Shown here in pieces: positions 12,548 to 22,969 of a stretch of DNA of 64,000 nt. The notes under the pieces are model-generated. The model was not told the origin of the DNA and made no database searches. It saw only the letters and a list, made by a program, of their open reading frames with translations. Source of the stretch: Paulinella micropora. Taxonomy: Eukaryota; Cercozoa; Imbricatea; Euglyphida. The translations under genes were made by a program, and so were the position numbers. How positions within the stretch are numbered: position 1 is the first letter of the stretch; each line of letters opens with the position of its first letter. The stretch lies in assembly GCA_009731375.1 (NCBI GenBank), contig BJOX01000123.1, forward strand, positions 188,530 to 252,529. Reading direction: 5' to 3'.

Positions 12548-12925
12548 AAAAACAAGGAACTTTGGCATTCAGGACACTCCCCTAACGCTTGAATTCCAAC
12601 AACAAAAAAAAATATCAGCATCAAGATCGAGTCTGCGACTAGCCATCCTGTCAATATGAGCTCCCAACTCCTCCTGGTTCCCACAAACCATGATTTATCG
12701 GGACAGGGGGTGCAGAAATACGCCACACACAAAAAAACAACAAGGGGGGGGGGTGGGGGGGAAATTTTGGCGTTCAAGACACTCCCCAAAGGAAATTATA
12801 GCATCATCATTATCATCATCATCGACATCATCGACATCATCATCATCATCATCATCGACTCTGGGCAGCCACCCTGCAAATAAGTGCTGCTAACTACCCC
12901 TTGTTTCCCACAAAGCATGATATAT
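12548..12925. repeat. dispersed repeat C, copies 2 and 3 in tandem
   Basis: Copy 2 (12548-12720) closely matches 2700-2867. Copy 3 (12760-12925) is more diverged and has a (CAT)n insertion at 12803-12855 in its middle. Copies 2 and 3 are separated by short A and G runs. 12441-12547 is unique with no gene seen. Confidence 0.7.
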
Positions 12926-12941
12926 ATATATGTAAATATAT

Positions 12942-12976
<35 letters not shown>

Positions 12977-13120
12977 TTACATACATACATACATATATAT
13001 ATATAATATATATAATATATATACATATATATATATATGTATAGGGACCTGTTCGTTGTTAAGGAGCTCCAGCTTGTACGCCATCTATATATATATATAT
13101 ATATATATATATGTCTATCT
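12926..13120. repeat. (TA)n arrays
   Basis: TA-rich repeats around a unique island at 13041-13087 (GGGACCTGTTCGTTGTTAAG...). No gene. Confidence 0.9.
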
Positions 13121-13171
13121 ATCTATTAGGCGTAAAGAGGTGTTTACAGAGGCCTTCGTGGTTGACTTTAT

Positions 13172-13229
13172 GTATGTACCTATGTATGTATGTATGTATC
13201 TATCTATGTATCCATGTATCTATGTATTG

Positions 13230-13284
<55 letters not shown>

Positions 13285-13320
13285 ATCAGTCCTATCTATC
13301 TATCTACCTATCTATCTATC
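13172..13320. repeat. (TATG)n / (TATC)n array abutting the LINE 5' end
   Basis: TATG then TATC repeats stop at 13320, where retrotransposon coding sequence begins without any spacer. Confidence 0.95.
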
Positions 13321-15390
13321 TTAAATCACAACTTGATCCAGTTCGCTCTCTGGTGGTACCACGTGCCCCCTATGTTTGCACGCATAATCTTTTTATATTA
13401 CGAACTCTTAGTAGCCACAATCGAAGGGCAAGAATGGTCATCAGAACCCTTCGTTTTTGCTGTGGGCGTCTTTCAAGGATGCTGCATCTCTCCTCTCCTT
13501 TTCAATATAGTTTTCAATCTACTACTTGACCTCCTATCATCGTTGACCAAAAACAACGGTTACCATTTCAAACATAAGACCTCAACGGATGAAGTAATCG
13601 TGCACGAAGCTGCCTATGCTGACGATCTCAAACTACACAGCCGATCCACGAAACACTGTCAATCGTCCATCAACATGATAGATAAATTTCTGTCATGGAC
13701 CAGAACAATGGCCGCGAAACCGCCCAAATGCAAAAGCCTTGCTTTCAAATATTGGACTAAAGCCGACGACCATAAGGGTCTCAAACGATTAATGCCGATT
13801 TCGTTCCCACCTTTCGACCCCGCCCTGACTATTACTGGCAAACCAATTAACTTCATCGCTGACAAGCCTTTCAAAGACCTCGGATGGATTGTCTACCATG
13901 ACCTCAGCGAAAACGAACAACGAGCAGAAATCCAAAAGAAGTTCATTCTTTCTATGCAAGCCATCGATAGCTGCTCGATCAATGGCTTTATGAAACTTTG
14001 GCTCTACCAGCACTATGCTGTCCAGTCACTTGCCTGGCCATTTCTCATTTATGACCTCTGCTTATCTTTCGCCAAAACCCTTGAGAAAATTGCGACCCGC
14101 TTCCTCAAAAAATGGGTCAATATCTACAAAAGAGCTCTGGTCTCCTGCCTTTACCGCCCACGCTCGAAATTCGGTCTACAGCTCCAGTCCATCGTCTCTT
14201 TTTACCAGCGACTTCAAATCAACCGTGCTCACATGCTGAAGTACTGCCCAGATAAACACCTCTCGTCCATCTATGCGATGAACCTGACGAAACACGAAAC
14301 GTTTCGAACTATCTGGAAACCAGAGCCTGTGCTCGAAAAGCTTGAGGCACAAGTTGATTTTGAATTCAAACATCGAGGCCAATCCGATCATCTCGGACTT
14401 GGCCATGGTCGCTACCCAAAAGAACATTCCATCACAGACCGCAAAGACAGGATTTTAGAATTAGCTGCTGAGACAATACTTGAGGCAACCACAGTGCATG
14501 ACATGGACAAAGCCATGCAAGGGTGCTTTCTTCGTTTTGAAGACGCATGCCCCTTTGACCTCTCCTGGGCTCGCCTCATCGGAACCCGTAATCCCCGCTT
14601 AATCTCTTGGGTCATCAATGCAAGCACAAACTCGGTTATTACCCCCGACCTTAGACGTCTGTGGGGAATCATTCCCAACAACAAGTGTGCTCTCTGTTCT
14701 GGTCAAGCACATTTATGTCACATCCTCTCCGGTTGCCATGTTGCCCTCAAACAAGGCCGTTATACCTGGCGTCACGACTCTGTGCTCTGCACTATTGAAG
14801 CTCCCCTTCAAAAACACATCGAGAGCCATAACAAACGCTCCCGTATAGACGAAAATGAATCAAAGTCTATGTTTGTGAAAGAGGGCGAGCAGAAGTCTAA
14901 AGGGCAGTCATTTCATCGTCCATGCCTGCTTGACACCGCAAACGATTGGCAGCTCCAAACCCAGTACACCGGTTCTGAGCAAGCCTTTCCTGTCCACATC
15001 TGTGTCACTGACCTCCGCCCCGATATTGTTGTCTGGTCATTGTCTACCAAGATATGTATACTGATCGAGCTCACGTGCCCGGTCGAGGAAAACATCCTTG
15101 ATGCACGAGCCTACAAGACTAACCGATATAATGGGCTCAAATCTCAAATCGAGGACAACGGATGGACCTGCCACCTTCGACCAATCGAATGCGGGGCTCG
15201 CGGCATGGTATCGTTCTCTGTTCATCGATGTTTCCGCGCCTTGGGTTTTTCACATCCCCAATCCAAATCCCTTTCCTTCAAGCTATCGTCCTGCGTAGCT
15301 CGTTGCTCTTTTGCGATCTATCGCTCCTGTGCAGTCAAAAATTGGACTAATCTTCCTCTAGTCCGTATCGGTGACTGCATTCCGTCATAG
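13321..15390 (+). CDS. LINE polyprotein: reverse transcriptase, CCHC finger, restriction-like endonuclease (partial)
   Basis: The frame is open without internal stops from the microsatellite junction to TAG at 15388-15390, giving about 689 residues. RT block: VGVFQGCCISPLLFN (about 13461-13505) and catalytic AAYADD (about 13609-13626). Near 14686-14736 is a CCHC finger (CALC-x7-H-x4-C type). Next is a PD...E restriction-like nuclease: RPDIVVW (15016-15036) and LIELTCPVEE (15061-15090). This order is known from R2/R4-clade LINEs, where the protein nicks a specific target and primes cDNA synthesis there. The N-terminal RT fingers and any DNA-binding motifs are missing, so this copy is a dead but well-preserved remnant. 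In-frame codons upstream of 13321 are microsatellite translation, so I exclude them. Confidence 0.85.
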   Translation, partial: LNHNLIQFALWWYHVPPMFARIIFLYYELLVATIEGQEWSSEPFVFAVGVFQGCCISPLLFNIVFNLLLDLLSSLTKNNGYHFKHKTSTDEVIVHEAAYADDLKLHSRSTKHCQSSINMIDKFLSWTRTMAAKPPKCKSLAFKYWTKADDHKGLKRLMPISFPPFDPALTITGKPINFIADKPFKDLGWIVYHDLSENEQRAEIQKKFILSMQAIDSCSINGFMKLWLYQHYAVQSLAWPFLIYDLCLSFAKTLEKIATRFLKKWVNIYKRALVSCLYRPRSKFGLQLQSIVSFYQRLQINRAHMLKYCPDKHLSSIYAMNLTKHETFRTIWKPEPVLEKLEAQVDFEFKHRGQSDHLGLGHGRYPKEHSITDRKDRILELAAETILEATTVHDMDKAMQGCFLRFEDACPFDLSWARLIGTRNPRLISWVINASTNSVITPDLRRLWGIIPNNKCALCSGQAHLCHILSGCHVALKQGRYTWRHDSVLCTIEAPLQKHIESHNKRSRIDENESKSMFVKEGEQKSKGQSFHRPCLLDTANDWQLQTQYTGSEQAFPVHICVTDLRPDIVVWSLSTKICILIELTCPVEENILDARAYKTNRYNGLKSQIEDNGWTCHLRPIECGARGMVSFSVHRCFRALGFSHPQSKSLSFKLSSCVARCSFAIYRSCAVKNWTNLPLVRIGDCIPS

Positions 15391-15704
15391 CCGTCCAGTG
15401 TTGCATAGCCCGGGCTAGGTCCCTTCGGGGGTTTAGGCCTCATACAATGTCATCATTGTAGCTTGCGCAAGCTTACGGTGCTCAAAACACTTGGACTAAC
15501 GGCTTCCTTTTCTTTCTCTTCTTCCTTATCCTCCCCACTCTCCATTCCTATATTGCCTTTTTCTTCAACGTCCTTCCTCCTCTTCTTTTTTCCAGAACAC
15601 AGTCTACCCGTGATTCCCATCCCGGACACATGCACAGTACACAAATTACTGTTTGATGTGAAACTGCGTTCCTTTGCAAGGACTACATTCCTTTTCGATA
15701 TCTC

Positions 15705-15705
<1 letters not shown>
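13321..15705 (+). mobile_element. non-LTR retrotransposon with restriction-like endonuclease, 5'-truncated
   Basis: The element consists of a single open frame (13321-15390) and a 3' UTR (15391-15705) ending at ...ATATCTCATCTATC, where it merges with a (TATC)n array. A (TATC)n array also abuts its 5' end. A second copy of the 3' end (21774-22024, reverse strand) joins (TATC)n at the same base. The domain order RT, CCHC finger, endonuclease is that of R2/R4/NeSL-type LINEs. The 5' part, including the first RT blocks, is missing. Confidence 0.85.
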
Positions 15706-15770
<65 letters not shown>

Positions 15771-15821
15771 ATCAGTCCGGCATAAACGCCATGTTTGCCT
15801 GCTTGTAATAGAGCTACCTAC

Positions 15822-15874
<53 letters not shown>

Positions 15875-15972
15875 CACAATCCACCTATCCATCTATCTAC
15901 CTATCTATCTATCTATCTACCTACCTATCTATCTATCTATCTATCTACCTATCTATCTATCTATCTATCTAC

Positions 15973-16018
<46 letters not shown>

Positions 16019-16080
16019 GTCTATCTGTCTATCTATCTATTCTATCTATCCTATCTATCCTATCTATTCTATCTATTCCT

Positions 16081-16120
<40 letters not shown>

Positions 16121-16169
16121 CCTACCTACCTACCTATTCTATCTATTCTATCGATTCTATCTATTCTAT

Positions 16170-16221
<52 letters not shown>

Positions 16222-16250
16222 CCTACCTACCTACATACATACCTATCTAC

Positions 16251-16318
<68 letters not shown>

Positions 16319-16320
16319 TT
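15706..16320. repeat. (TATC)n compound array at the LINE 3' end
   Basis: TATC arrays with TACC, CTAT and TTCTA variants. They are interrupted at 15769-15818 by an island starting TTTATCAGTCCGGCATAAAC. Confidence 0.97.
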
Positions 16321-16362
16321 GAATCCCATGCAGTCGAAGGTTATAAATGGTATTGAGGCCTG

Positions 16363-16397
<35 letters not shown>

Positions 16398-16487
16398 GAG
16401 AGAGAGAGAGATAGATAGATAGATTAGATAGATAGATAGATAGATAGATACATGCAGTCGAGGGTTATGAATGGTATGGAGGCCTGC

Positions 16488-16560
<73 letters not shown>
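16321..16560. repeat. (TA)n and (GATA)n with a duplicated 36-bp island
   Basis: CATGCAGTCGAAGGTTATAA...GGCCTG occurs at 16329 and, slightly changed, at 16451, each followed by a microsatellite. Confidence 0.88.
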
Positions 16561-17212
<652 letters not shown>

Positions 17213-17361
17213 ATCTGTCTATCTATATATCTATCTATCTATCTATCTATCTATCTGTCTATCTATCTATCTATCTATCTACCTATCTACCTATCTACCT
17301 ATCTATCATGTATATTTGTGTGTAGGCTGTTTCGTAGAGATTGTATAGAAGCGTGTGTAGG

Positions 17362-17413
<52 letters not shown>

Positions 17414-17510
17414 TTATCTATATATACCTATCTAGCTATCTATCATGTATATTTGTGTGTAGGCTGTTTCGTAGAGATTGTATAGAAGCGTGTGTAGGCT
17501 ATCTAAGCAT
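17213..17510. repeat. (TATC)n with a duplicated 60-bp island
   Basis: The island ATGTATATTTGTGTGTAGGC...GTGTGTAGGCTATCTA occurs at about 17308-17367 and again at about 17445-17504. Confidence 0.92.
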
Positions 17511-17539
17511 ATGAGAAAAAGTTTGGAACATGAGATGAG

Positions 17540-17544
<5 letters not shown>

Positions 17545-17628
<84 letters not shown>

Positions 17629-17719
17629 NNNNNNNNNNNNNNNNNNNNNNNNNNNNNNNNNNNNNNNNNNNNNNNNNNNNNNNNNNNNNNNNNNNNNNNN
17701 CCCCCCCCCCCCCCCCCCC
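17545..17719. repeat. (GA)n, assembly gap, poly-C
   Basis: GA array (17545-17628), N (17629-17700), then a 19-nt C run (17701-17719). Confidence 0.95.
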
Positions 17720-17766
17720 GAGGGAGGGCAAAGACAATAATAATATGAATATAGTACATTTTGTAC

Positions 17767-17836
<70 letters not shown>

Positions 17837-17846
17837 GATAGATAGA

Positions 17847-17920
<74 letters not shown>

Positions 17921-17971
17921 GACCTGGGGCGAATACAGAAAGTCAGCAGCAACGCGAGAAGGGAACACGCC

Positions 17972-18059
<88 letters not shown>

Positions 18060-18090
18060 AGGGGACACGCCTATGCATGTATGGAGACCT

Positions 18091-18160
<70 letters not shown>

Positions 18161-18191
18161 AGGGAACACGCCTATGCATGTATGGAGACCT

Positions 18192-18256
<65 letters not shown>
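17767..18256. repeat. (GATA)n with an island repeated three times
   Basis: GATA arrays separated by the island GGGAACACGCCTATGCATGT ATGGAGACCTGATA (two full copies at about 18061 and 18162; a shortened start at about 17957). Confidence 0.93.
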
Positions 18257-18257
<1 letters not shown>

Positions 18258-18305
18258 ACATGTCACGATCGTTCCGAAGTAGACGTACGCAGCCCCATCT
18301 CAACC

Positions 18306-18374
<69 letters not shown>

Positions 18375-18408
18375 CCTACCTACCTACCTACCTACCTACC
18401 TATCTTTT

Positions 18409-18460
<52 letters not shown>

Positions 18461-18485
18461 CCTACCTACCTACCTACCTACCTAC

Positions 18486-18524
<39 letters not shown>

Positions 18525-18535
18525 CCTATCTACAT
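18257..18535. repeat. (TATC)n / (TACC)n array bounded by repeated unique motif
   Basis: The array lies between two copies of CACGATCGTTCCGAAGTAG (18265 and 18538), each followed by a GTACGCAGCCCCATCT-type sequence. Confidence 0.92.
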
Positions 18536-18589
18536 ACCACGATCGTTCCGAAGTAGGCGTTGTACGCAGCCCCATCTCCATCTTCTCCT

Positions 18590-18672
18590 GAACCCCCGAC
18601 CAAAACAAACGAGAGAGTTGCATAGATGGCTGCACCAACGTGCTTCCACATCTCGTTTCGTGAGCACCTAAT
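18590..18672. repeat. dispersed repeat D, copy 1
   Basis: The segment containing TTGCATAGATGGCTGCACCA and CGTGCTTCCACATCTC recurs at 19030-19087. Both copies end at GTGAGCACCT and pass straight into (AAT)n. Confidence 0.75.
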
Positions 18673-18673
18673 A

Positions 18674-18753
<80 letters not shown>

Positions 18754-18898
18754 TAATAATAATAATGATAATAATAATAATAGTAATAATAGTAATAATA
18801 ATAGTAATAGTAATAGTAATAGTAATAGTACTAGTACTAGTAATAGTAATAATGATAATAATAATAATAATAATAATAATGATAATAATAATAATAAT
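18673..18898. repeat. (AAT)n microsatellite
   Basis: AAT with AATAGT and AGTACT variants, between repeat D and the second SINE-like copy. Confidence 0.97.
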
Positions 18899-19007
18899 AG
18901 TGCTTCTCTGTCAATGGCTGATGCAAATCTGCACATGCGCCTCCATCATCTCACCCGTGAGGGGAGTACGAAGAATTGACGATAGGCTCTAATGACACCC
19001 CCGCAAG
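18899..19007 (-). mobile_element. tRNA-derived SINE-like element, copy 2 (3' part)
   Basis: Matches the 3' half of the complete element at 20231-20500 and joins (AAT)n at the same base, AATAATAATAG/TGCTTCTC. A 10-N gap (19008-19017) cuts off the tRNA-like head. Beyond the gap the sequence is not the expected SINE continuation. Confidence 0.75.
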
Positions 19008-19023
19008 NNNNNNNNNNCAATGA

Positions 19024-19088
19024 TAATAGAGAGGTTTGCATAGATGGCTGCACCAACGTGCTTCCACATCTCTTTCGTGAGCACCTTA
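19024..19088. repeat. dispersed repeat D, copy 2
   Basis: Matches 18610-18672 and again runs into a short (AAT)n tract. Confidence 0.72.
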
Positions 19089-19104
19089 TAATAATAATAA
19101 TACT

Positions 19105-19215
19105 ATATCTGAGGCGTACTGATGCAGCTAATGGCATATCCTCAACGGACATAAGCCTCCAATACCCTTGTTCGAGGTCCTCCACCCCCCCGTGTCAGTC
19201 TCTCGCCTGATGATC
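19105..19215. repeat. dispersed repeat B, copy 3 (truncated by gap)
   Basis: Same start and sequence as 1401-1511; cut by the gap that follows. Confidence 0.8.
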
Positions 19216-20183
19216 NNNNNNNNNNNNNNNNNNNNNNNNNNNNNNNNNNNNNNNNNNNNNNNNNNNNNNNNNNNNNNNNNNNNNNNNNNNNNNNNNNNNN
19301 NNNNNNNNNNNNNNNNNNNNNNNNNNNNNNNNNNNNNNNNNNNNNNNNNNNNNNNNNNNNNNNNNNNNNNNNNNNNNNNNNNNNNNNNNNNNNNNNNNNN
19401 NNNNNNNNNNNNNNNNNNNNNNNNNNNNNNNNNNNNNNNNNNNNNNNNNNNNNNNNNNNNNNNNNNNNNNNNNNNNNNNNNNNNNNNNNNNNNNNNNNNN
19501 NNNNNNNNNNNNNNNNNNNNNNNNNNNNNNNNNNNNNNNNNNNNNNNNNNNNNNNNNNNNNNNNNNNNNNNNNNNNNNNNNNNNNNNNNNNNNNNNNNNN
19601 NNNNNNNNNNNNNNNNNNNNNNNNNNNNNNNNNNNNNNNNNNNNNNNNNNNNNNNNNNNNNNNNNNNNNNNNNNNNNNNNNNNNNNNNNNNNNNNNNNNN
19701 NNNNNNNNNNNNNNNNNNNNNNNNNNNNNNNNNNNNNNNNNNNNNNNNNNNNNNNNNNNNNNNNNNNNNNNNNNNNNNNNNNNNNNNNNNNNNNNNNNNN
19801 NNNNNNNNNNNNNNNNNNNNNNNNNNNNNNNNNNNNNNNNNNNNNNNNNNNNNNNNNNNNNNNNNNNNNNNNNNNNNNNNNNNNNNNNNNNNNNNNNNNN
19901 NNNNNNNNNNNNNNNNNNNNNNNNNNNNNNNNNNNNNNNNNNNNNNNNNNNNNNNNNNNNNNNNNNNNNNNNNNNNNNNNNNNNNNNNNNNNNNNNNNNN
20001 NNNNNNNNNNNNNNNNNNNNNNNNNNNNNNNNNNNNNNNNNNNNNNNNNNNNNNNNNNNNNNNNNNNNNNNNNNNNNNNNNNNNNNNNNNNNNNNNNNNN
20101 NNNNNNNNNNNNNNNNNNNNNNNNNNNNNNNNNNNNNNNNNNNNNNNNNNNNNNNNNNNNNNNNNNNNNNNNNNNNNNNNNNN
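19216..20183. other. assembly gap
   Basis: N only. It is flanked by repeat B on the left and (AAT)n on the right. Confidence 0.99.

Positions 20184-20230
<47 letters not shown>
20184..20230. repeat. (AAT)n microsatellite (SINE tail side)
   Basis: AAT array; read on the minus strand it is the (TTA)n tail of the SINE-like element. Confidence 0.95.
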
Positions 20231-20231
<1 letters not shown>

Positions 20232-20499
20232 GTGCTTCTCTGTCAATGGCTGATGCATTTCTGCACATGCGCCTCCATCGTCTCACCCGTGAGGGGAGTA
20301 CGAAGAATTGACGATAGGCTGTAATGACACCCCCGCAAGGGCAGTTCCAACACTTCTAGACAGGGACCGGTATGTTCAATGAAAATACTAGTCCAGACGG
20401 ACCGGTATGTTCAATGAAAATACTGGTGGCACCGACGGGAATCGAACTGGCGACAGGGCCCAGATGGTAGAACTTGACCACTGGGCTATCACGGTGTCC

Positions 20500-20500
<1 letters not shown>
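20231..20500 (-). mobile_element. tRNA-derived SINE-like element, complete copy
   Basis: 270 bp read on the minus strand: tRNA-like head (20500-20424), body (20423-20231), (TTA)n tail. The head has an A box TAGCCCAGTGGTC (20476-20488) and a B box AGTTCGATTCC (20438-20448), about 27 bp apart at their near ends, as in a tRNA promoter. T-stem pairing is poor, so a functional tRNA is unlikely. The body has a tandem duplication of GACCGGTATGTTCAATGAAA (20365 and 20400). Copies at 1150 and 18899 share its 3' junction. (AAT)n flanks both ends, so it appears inserted within a trinucleotide array. Confidence 0.78.
20438..20488 (-). promoter_or_regulatory. internal Pol III promoter (A and B boxes) of the SINE-like element
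   Basis: A box 20476-20488 fits TRGCNNAGTGG. B box 20438-20448 fits GGTTCGANTCC with one mismatch at the first base. Both are kept in the copy at 1266-1316. Confidence 0.7.
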
Positions 20501-20562
<62 letters not shown>

Positions 20563-20597
20563 TAATAATAATGATAATAATAATGATAATAATAATG

Positions 20598-20641
<44 letters not shown>

Positions 20642-20665
20642 TAATTAATAATAATAATAATAAGA
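20501..20665. repeat. (AAT)n microsatellite
   Basis: AAT with GATAATAATAAT variants, at the 5' side of the SINE-like element. Confidence 0.97.
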
Positions 20666-20976
20666 ATACCTCGCGACCAGACGGTCATGTCCTACGACAC
20701 CCAACGAAATCGCATTCATTGCAGGGGGTAAAATGGACGTCACCAGACCATTCAGACCCATCTATGTATGTATGTATGTATGTATGTATGTATGTATTAT
20801 GAAAAGATAATGTGTATGTTTGTATTGATACGGCTTGCTAGCAGTGGGGCGTTGAAGCATACATACATACATAGATACATACATACATACATACATACAT
20901 ATAATGTACCATGATCCCGATGACTGCCGGGGTTTTGCCAACAATGACACCGCACCAACTTAATGCAATAAAACCC

Positions 20977-20980
<4 letters not shown>
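20666..20980. other. mixed unique DNA and short (TATG)n/(CATA)n arrays, no gene seen
   Basis: Unique segments at 20666-20760, 20797-20860 and 20903-20978, separated by tetranucleotide arrays. No coding frame of note. Confidence 0.6.
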
Positions 20981-21028
<48 letters not shown>

Positions 21029-21029
21029 C

Positions 21030-21068
<39 letters not shown>

Positions 21069-21069
21069 G

Positions 21070-21127
<58 letters not shown>

Positions 21128-21128
21128 G

Positions 21129-21170
<42 letters not shown>

Positions 21171-21246
21171 AATATACATATATATATACATATACATACC
21201 AGCGCTCCGGCCAAAACCTCGCGTTTGTAGATAGTGTTATCGATCC

Positions 21247-21325
<79 letters not shown>

Positions 21326-21345
21326 TTATGTATATGTATATGTAC

Positions 21346-21387
<42 letters not shown>

Positions 21388-21390
21388 GTG
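20981..21390. repeat. (CATATA)n and (TATATG)n hexanucleotide arrays, mutually inverted
   Basis: (CATATA)n at about 20979-21198 and its reverse complement (TATATG)n at about 21248-21390 flank a 50-bp unique spacer. Together they form a potential long hairpin. Confidence 0.93.
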
Positions 21391-21505
21391 TACCAGGTTC
21401 CAAAGATGGGACCACCAATCGTGTTATGGACTCCCATCATCATGATGACCTATGTGGTGTGAACGACATACTTCGCAGGGCGGGAAAGAGAACTGAGAGG
21501 GTAGA

Positions 21506-21508
<3 letters not shown>

Positions 21509-21591
<83 letters not shown>

Positions 21592-21653
21592 GAATAGATA
21601 GATAGGTTGATAGATAGATAGATAGATAGATAGGTGGATAGATGGATAGATAG

Positions 21654-21694
<41 letters not shown>

Positions 21695-21719
21695 CAGGCA
21701 GACAGACAGACAGACAGAC

Positions 21720-21771
<52 letters not shown>

Positions 21772-21773
21772 GA
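21509..21773. repeat. (GATA)n array (tail side of LINE fragment)
   Basis: GATA with GA and CAGA variants. Read on the minus strand it is the (TATC)n tail of the LINE 3' fragment. Confidence 0.96.
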
Positions 21774-22024
21774 GATGTCGCAAAGGAATGTAGTCCTTGC
21801 AAAGGAACGCAGTTTCACATCAAACAATAATTTGTGTACTGTGCATGTGTCCGGGATGGGAATCACGGGTAGACTGTGTTCTGGAAAAAGAAGAGGAGGA
21901 AGGACGTTGAAGAAAAAGGCAATCTAGGAATGGAGAGTGGGAGGATAAGGAAGAAGAGAAAGAAAAGGAAGCCGTTAGTCCAAGTGTTTTGAGCACCGTA
22001 AGCTTGCGCAAGCTACAATGATGA
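21774..22024 (-). mobile_element. LINE 3' end, second copy (severely 5'-truncated)
   Basis: About 250 bp matching the reverse complement of 15453-15705 (3' UTR of the RLE-LINE) with a few differences. Landmarks are CTTGCGCAAGCTTACGGTGC and CCAGAACACAGTCTACC on the minus strand. It joins the TATC array at the same base as the first copy. A GATA array follows its truncated 5' end as well. Confidence 0.85.
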
Positions 22025-22047
22025 TAGGTGGATAGATGGATAGATAG

Positions 22048-22088
<41 letters not shown>

Positions 22089-22113
22089 CAGGCAGACAGA
22101 CAGACAGACAGAC

Positions 22114-22197
<84 letters not shown>

Positions 22198-22206
22198 GGA
22201 TAGATG

Positions 22207-22243
<37 letters not shown>

Positions 22244-22280
22244 GTAGATAGATAACAGATAGACAGATAGACAGATAGAC

Positions 22281-22315
<35 letters not shown>
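22025..22315. repeat. (GATA)n array
   Basis: GATA with GA and CAGA variants. Its beginning repeats the order of variants seen at 21630-21720, suggesting a duplicated array. Confidence 0.95.
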
Positions 22316-22363
22316 AGCAGGGGGAAACTACACAAAAGGCAGGATAGGTGGAAAGATATGTGG

Positions 22364-22741
22364 TTAAGGTGGCCGAACCAGTCCAACCACGCTCGGAGAA
22401 AATCCCAGCCCGTTGTTTTCAACGCTTGAGACGCAATAAACTGACACCGCCGCTACAAGGGCCATGACATCCCCGCACAGGAACGACAAAGCGTCTAGAG
22501 CTAGCTGTGTGCTGCCATAAGGCGAGGCGGGTTCTATTTTGTAGCCTCTCAAATCCTCGCCGCTCAAGAAGTCGCTGTACGCTCCTGCTCCCCCTTTGGA
22601 CCCGGATGGCAGCAGCTGTTTAGACGTGGACACTAGCAACTTGTAGGAGGGCCCTTGTTCCATCCCGTACTGGTTTGCTTGATCTTGTACGCGGGCGCTG
22701 GATCCATGCGGTACTGGCTTGTGTGAGGCTGCGTGGTCCAT
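22364..22741 (-). CDS. hypothetical open frame
   Basis: A 125-codon frame with an ATG start in non-repetitive DNA of coding-like composition. It has a Gly/Ser-rich middle and a hydrophobic stretch ([20 protein letters not shown]) that could be one membrane segment. No family is recognised. It could be an exon of a host gene or chance; nothing around it supports expression. Confidence 0.25.
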   Translation of the reverse strand: MDHAASHKPVPHGSSARVQDQANQYGMEQGPSYKLLVSTSKQLLPSGSKGGAGAYSDFLSGEDLRGYKIEPASPYGSTQLALDALSFLCGDVMALVAAVSVYCVSSVENNGLGFSPSVVGLVRPP

Positions 22742-22969
22742 GTTCTACTGGCAAGCTTGATCCACGCTGCGACTTTGGAATCCTACAAGCAAAAAACGGA
22801 GGCCAAGCAAAGGCGAACTTTTTCCATTGAACATGCATTTGTTGCTGCAAGTGTGAGTTCACTGAGATAGAGCTTCTACATTACAGTTTCAGTGTATTTG
22901 ACCGCCAAACAGGACCTGACAGGAGAATATACGCAGACACGCACAATACAGAAACAAGTTGCGCAAAAC

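Noticed and set aside
13111-13320. N-terminal extension of the LINE protein
   Set aside because: The residues are translated TATG/TATC microsatellite; RT homology begins at the microsatellite edge.
20424-20500. Functional tRNA gene on the minus strand
   Set aside because: A and B boxes are good, but T-stem and acceptor pairing are poor, and the sequence is repeated with a common 3' body and tail, so a SINE head is the better reading.
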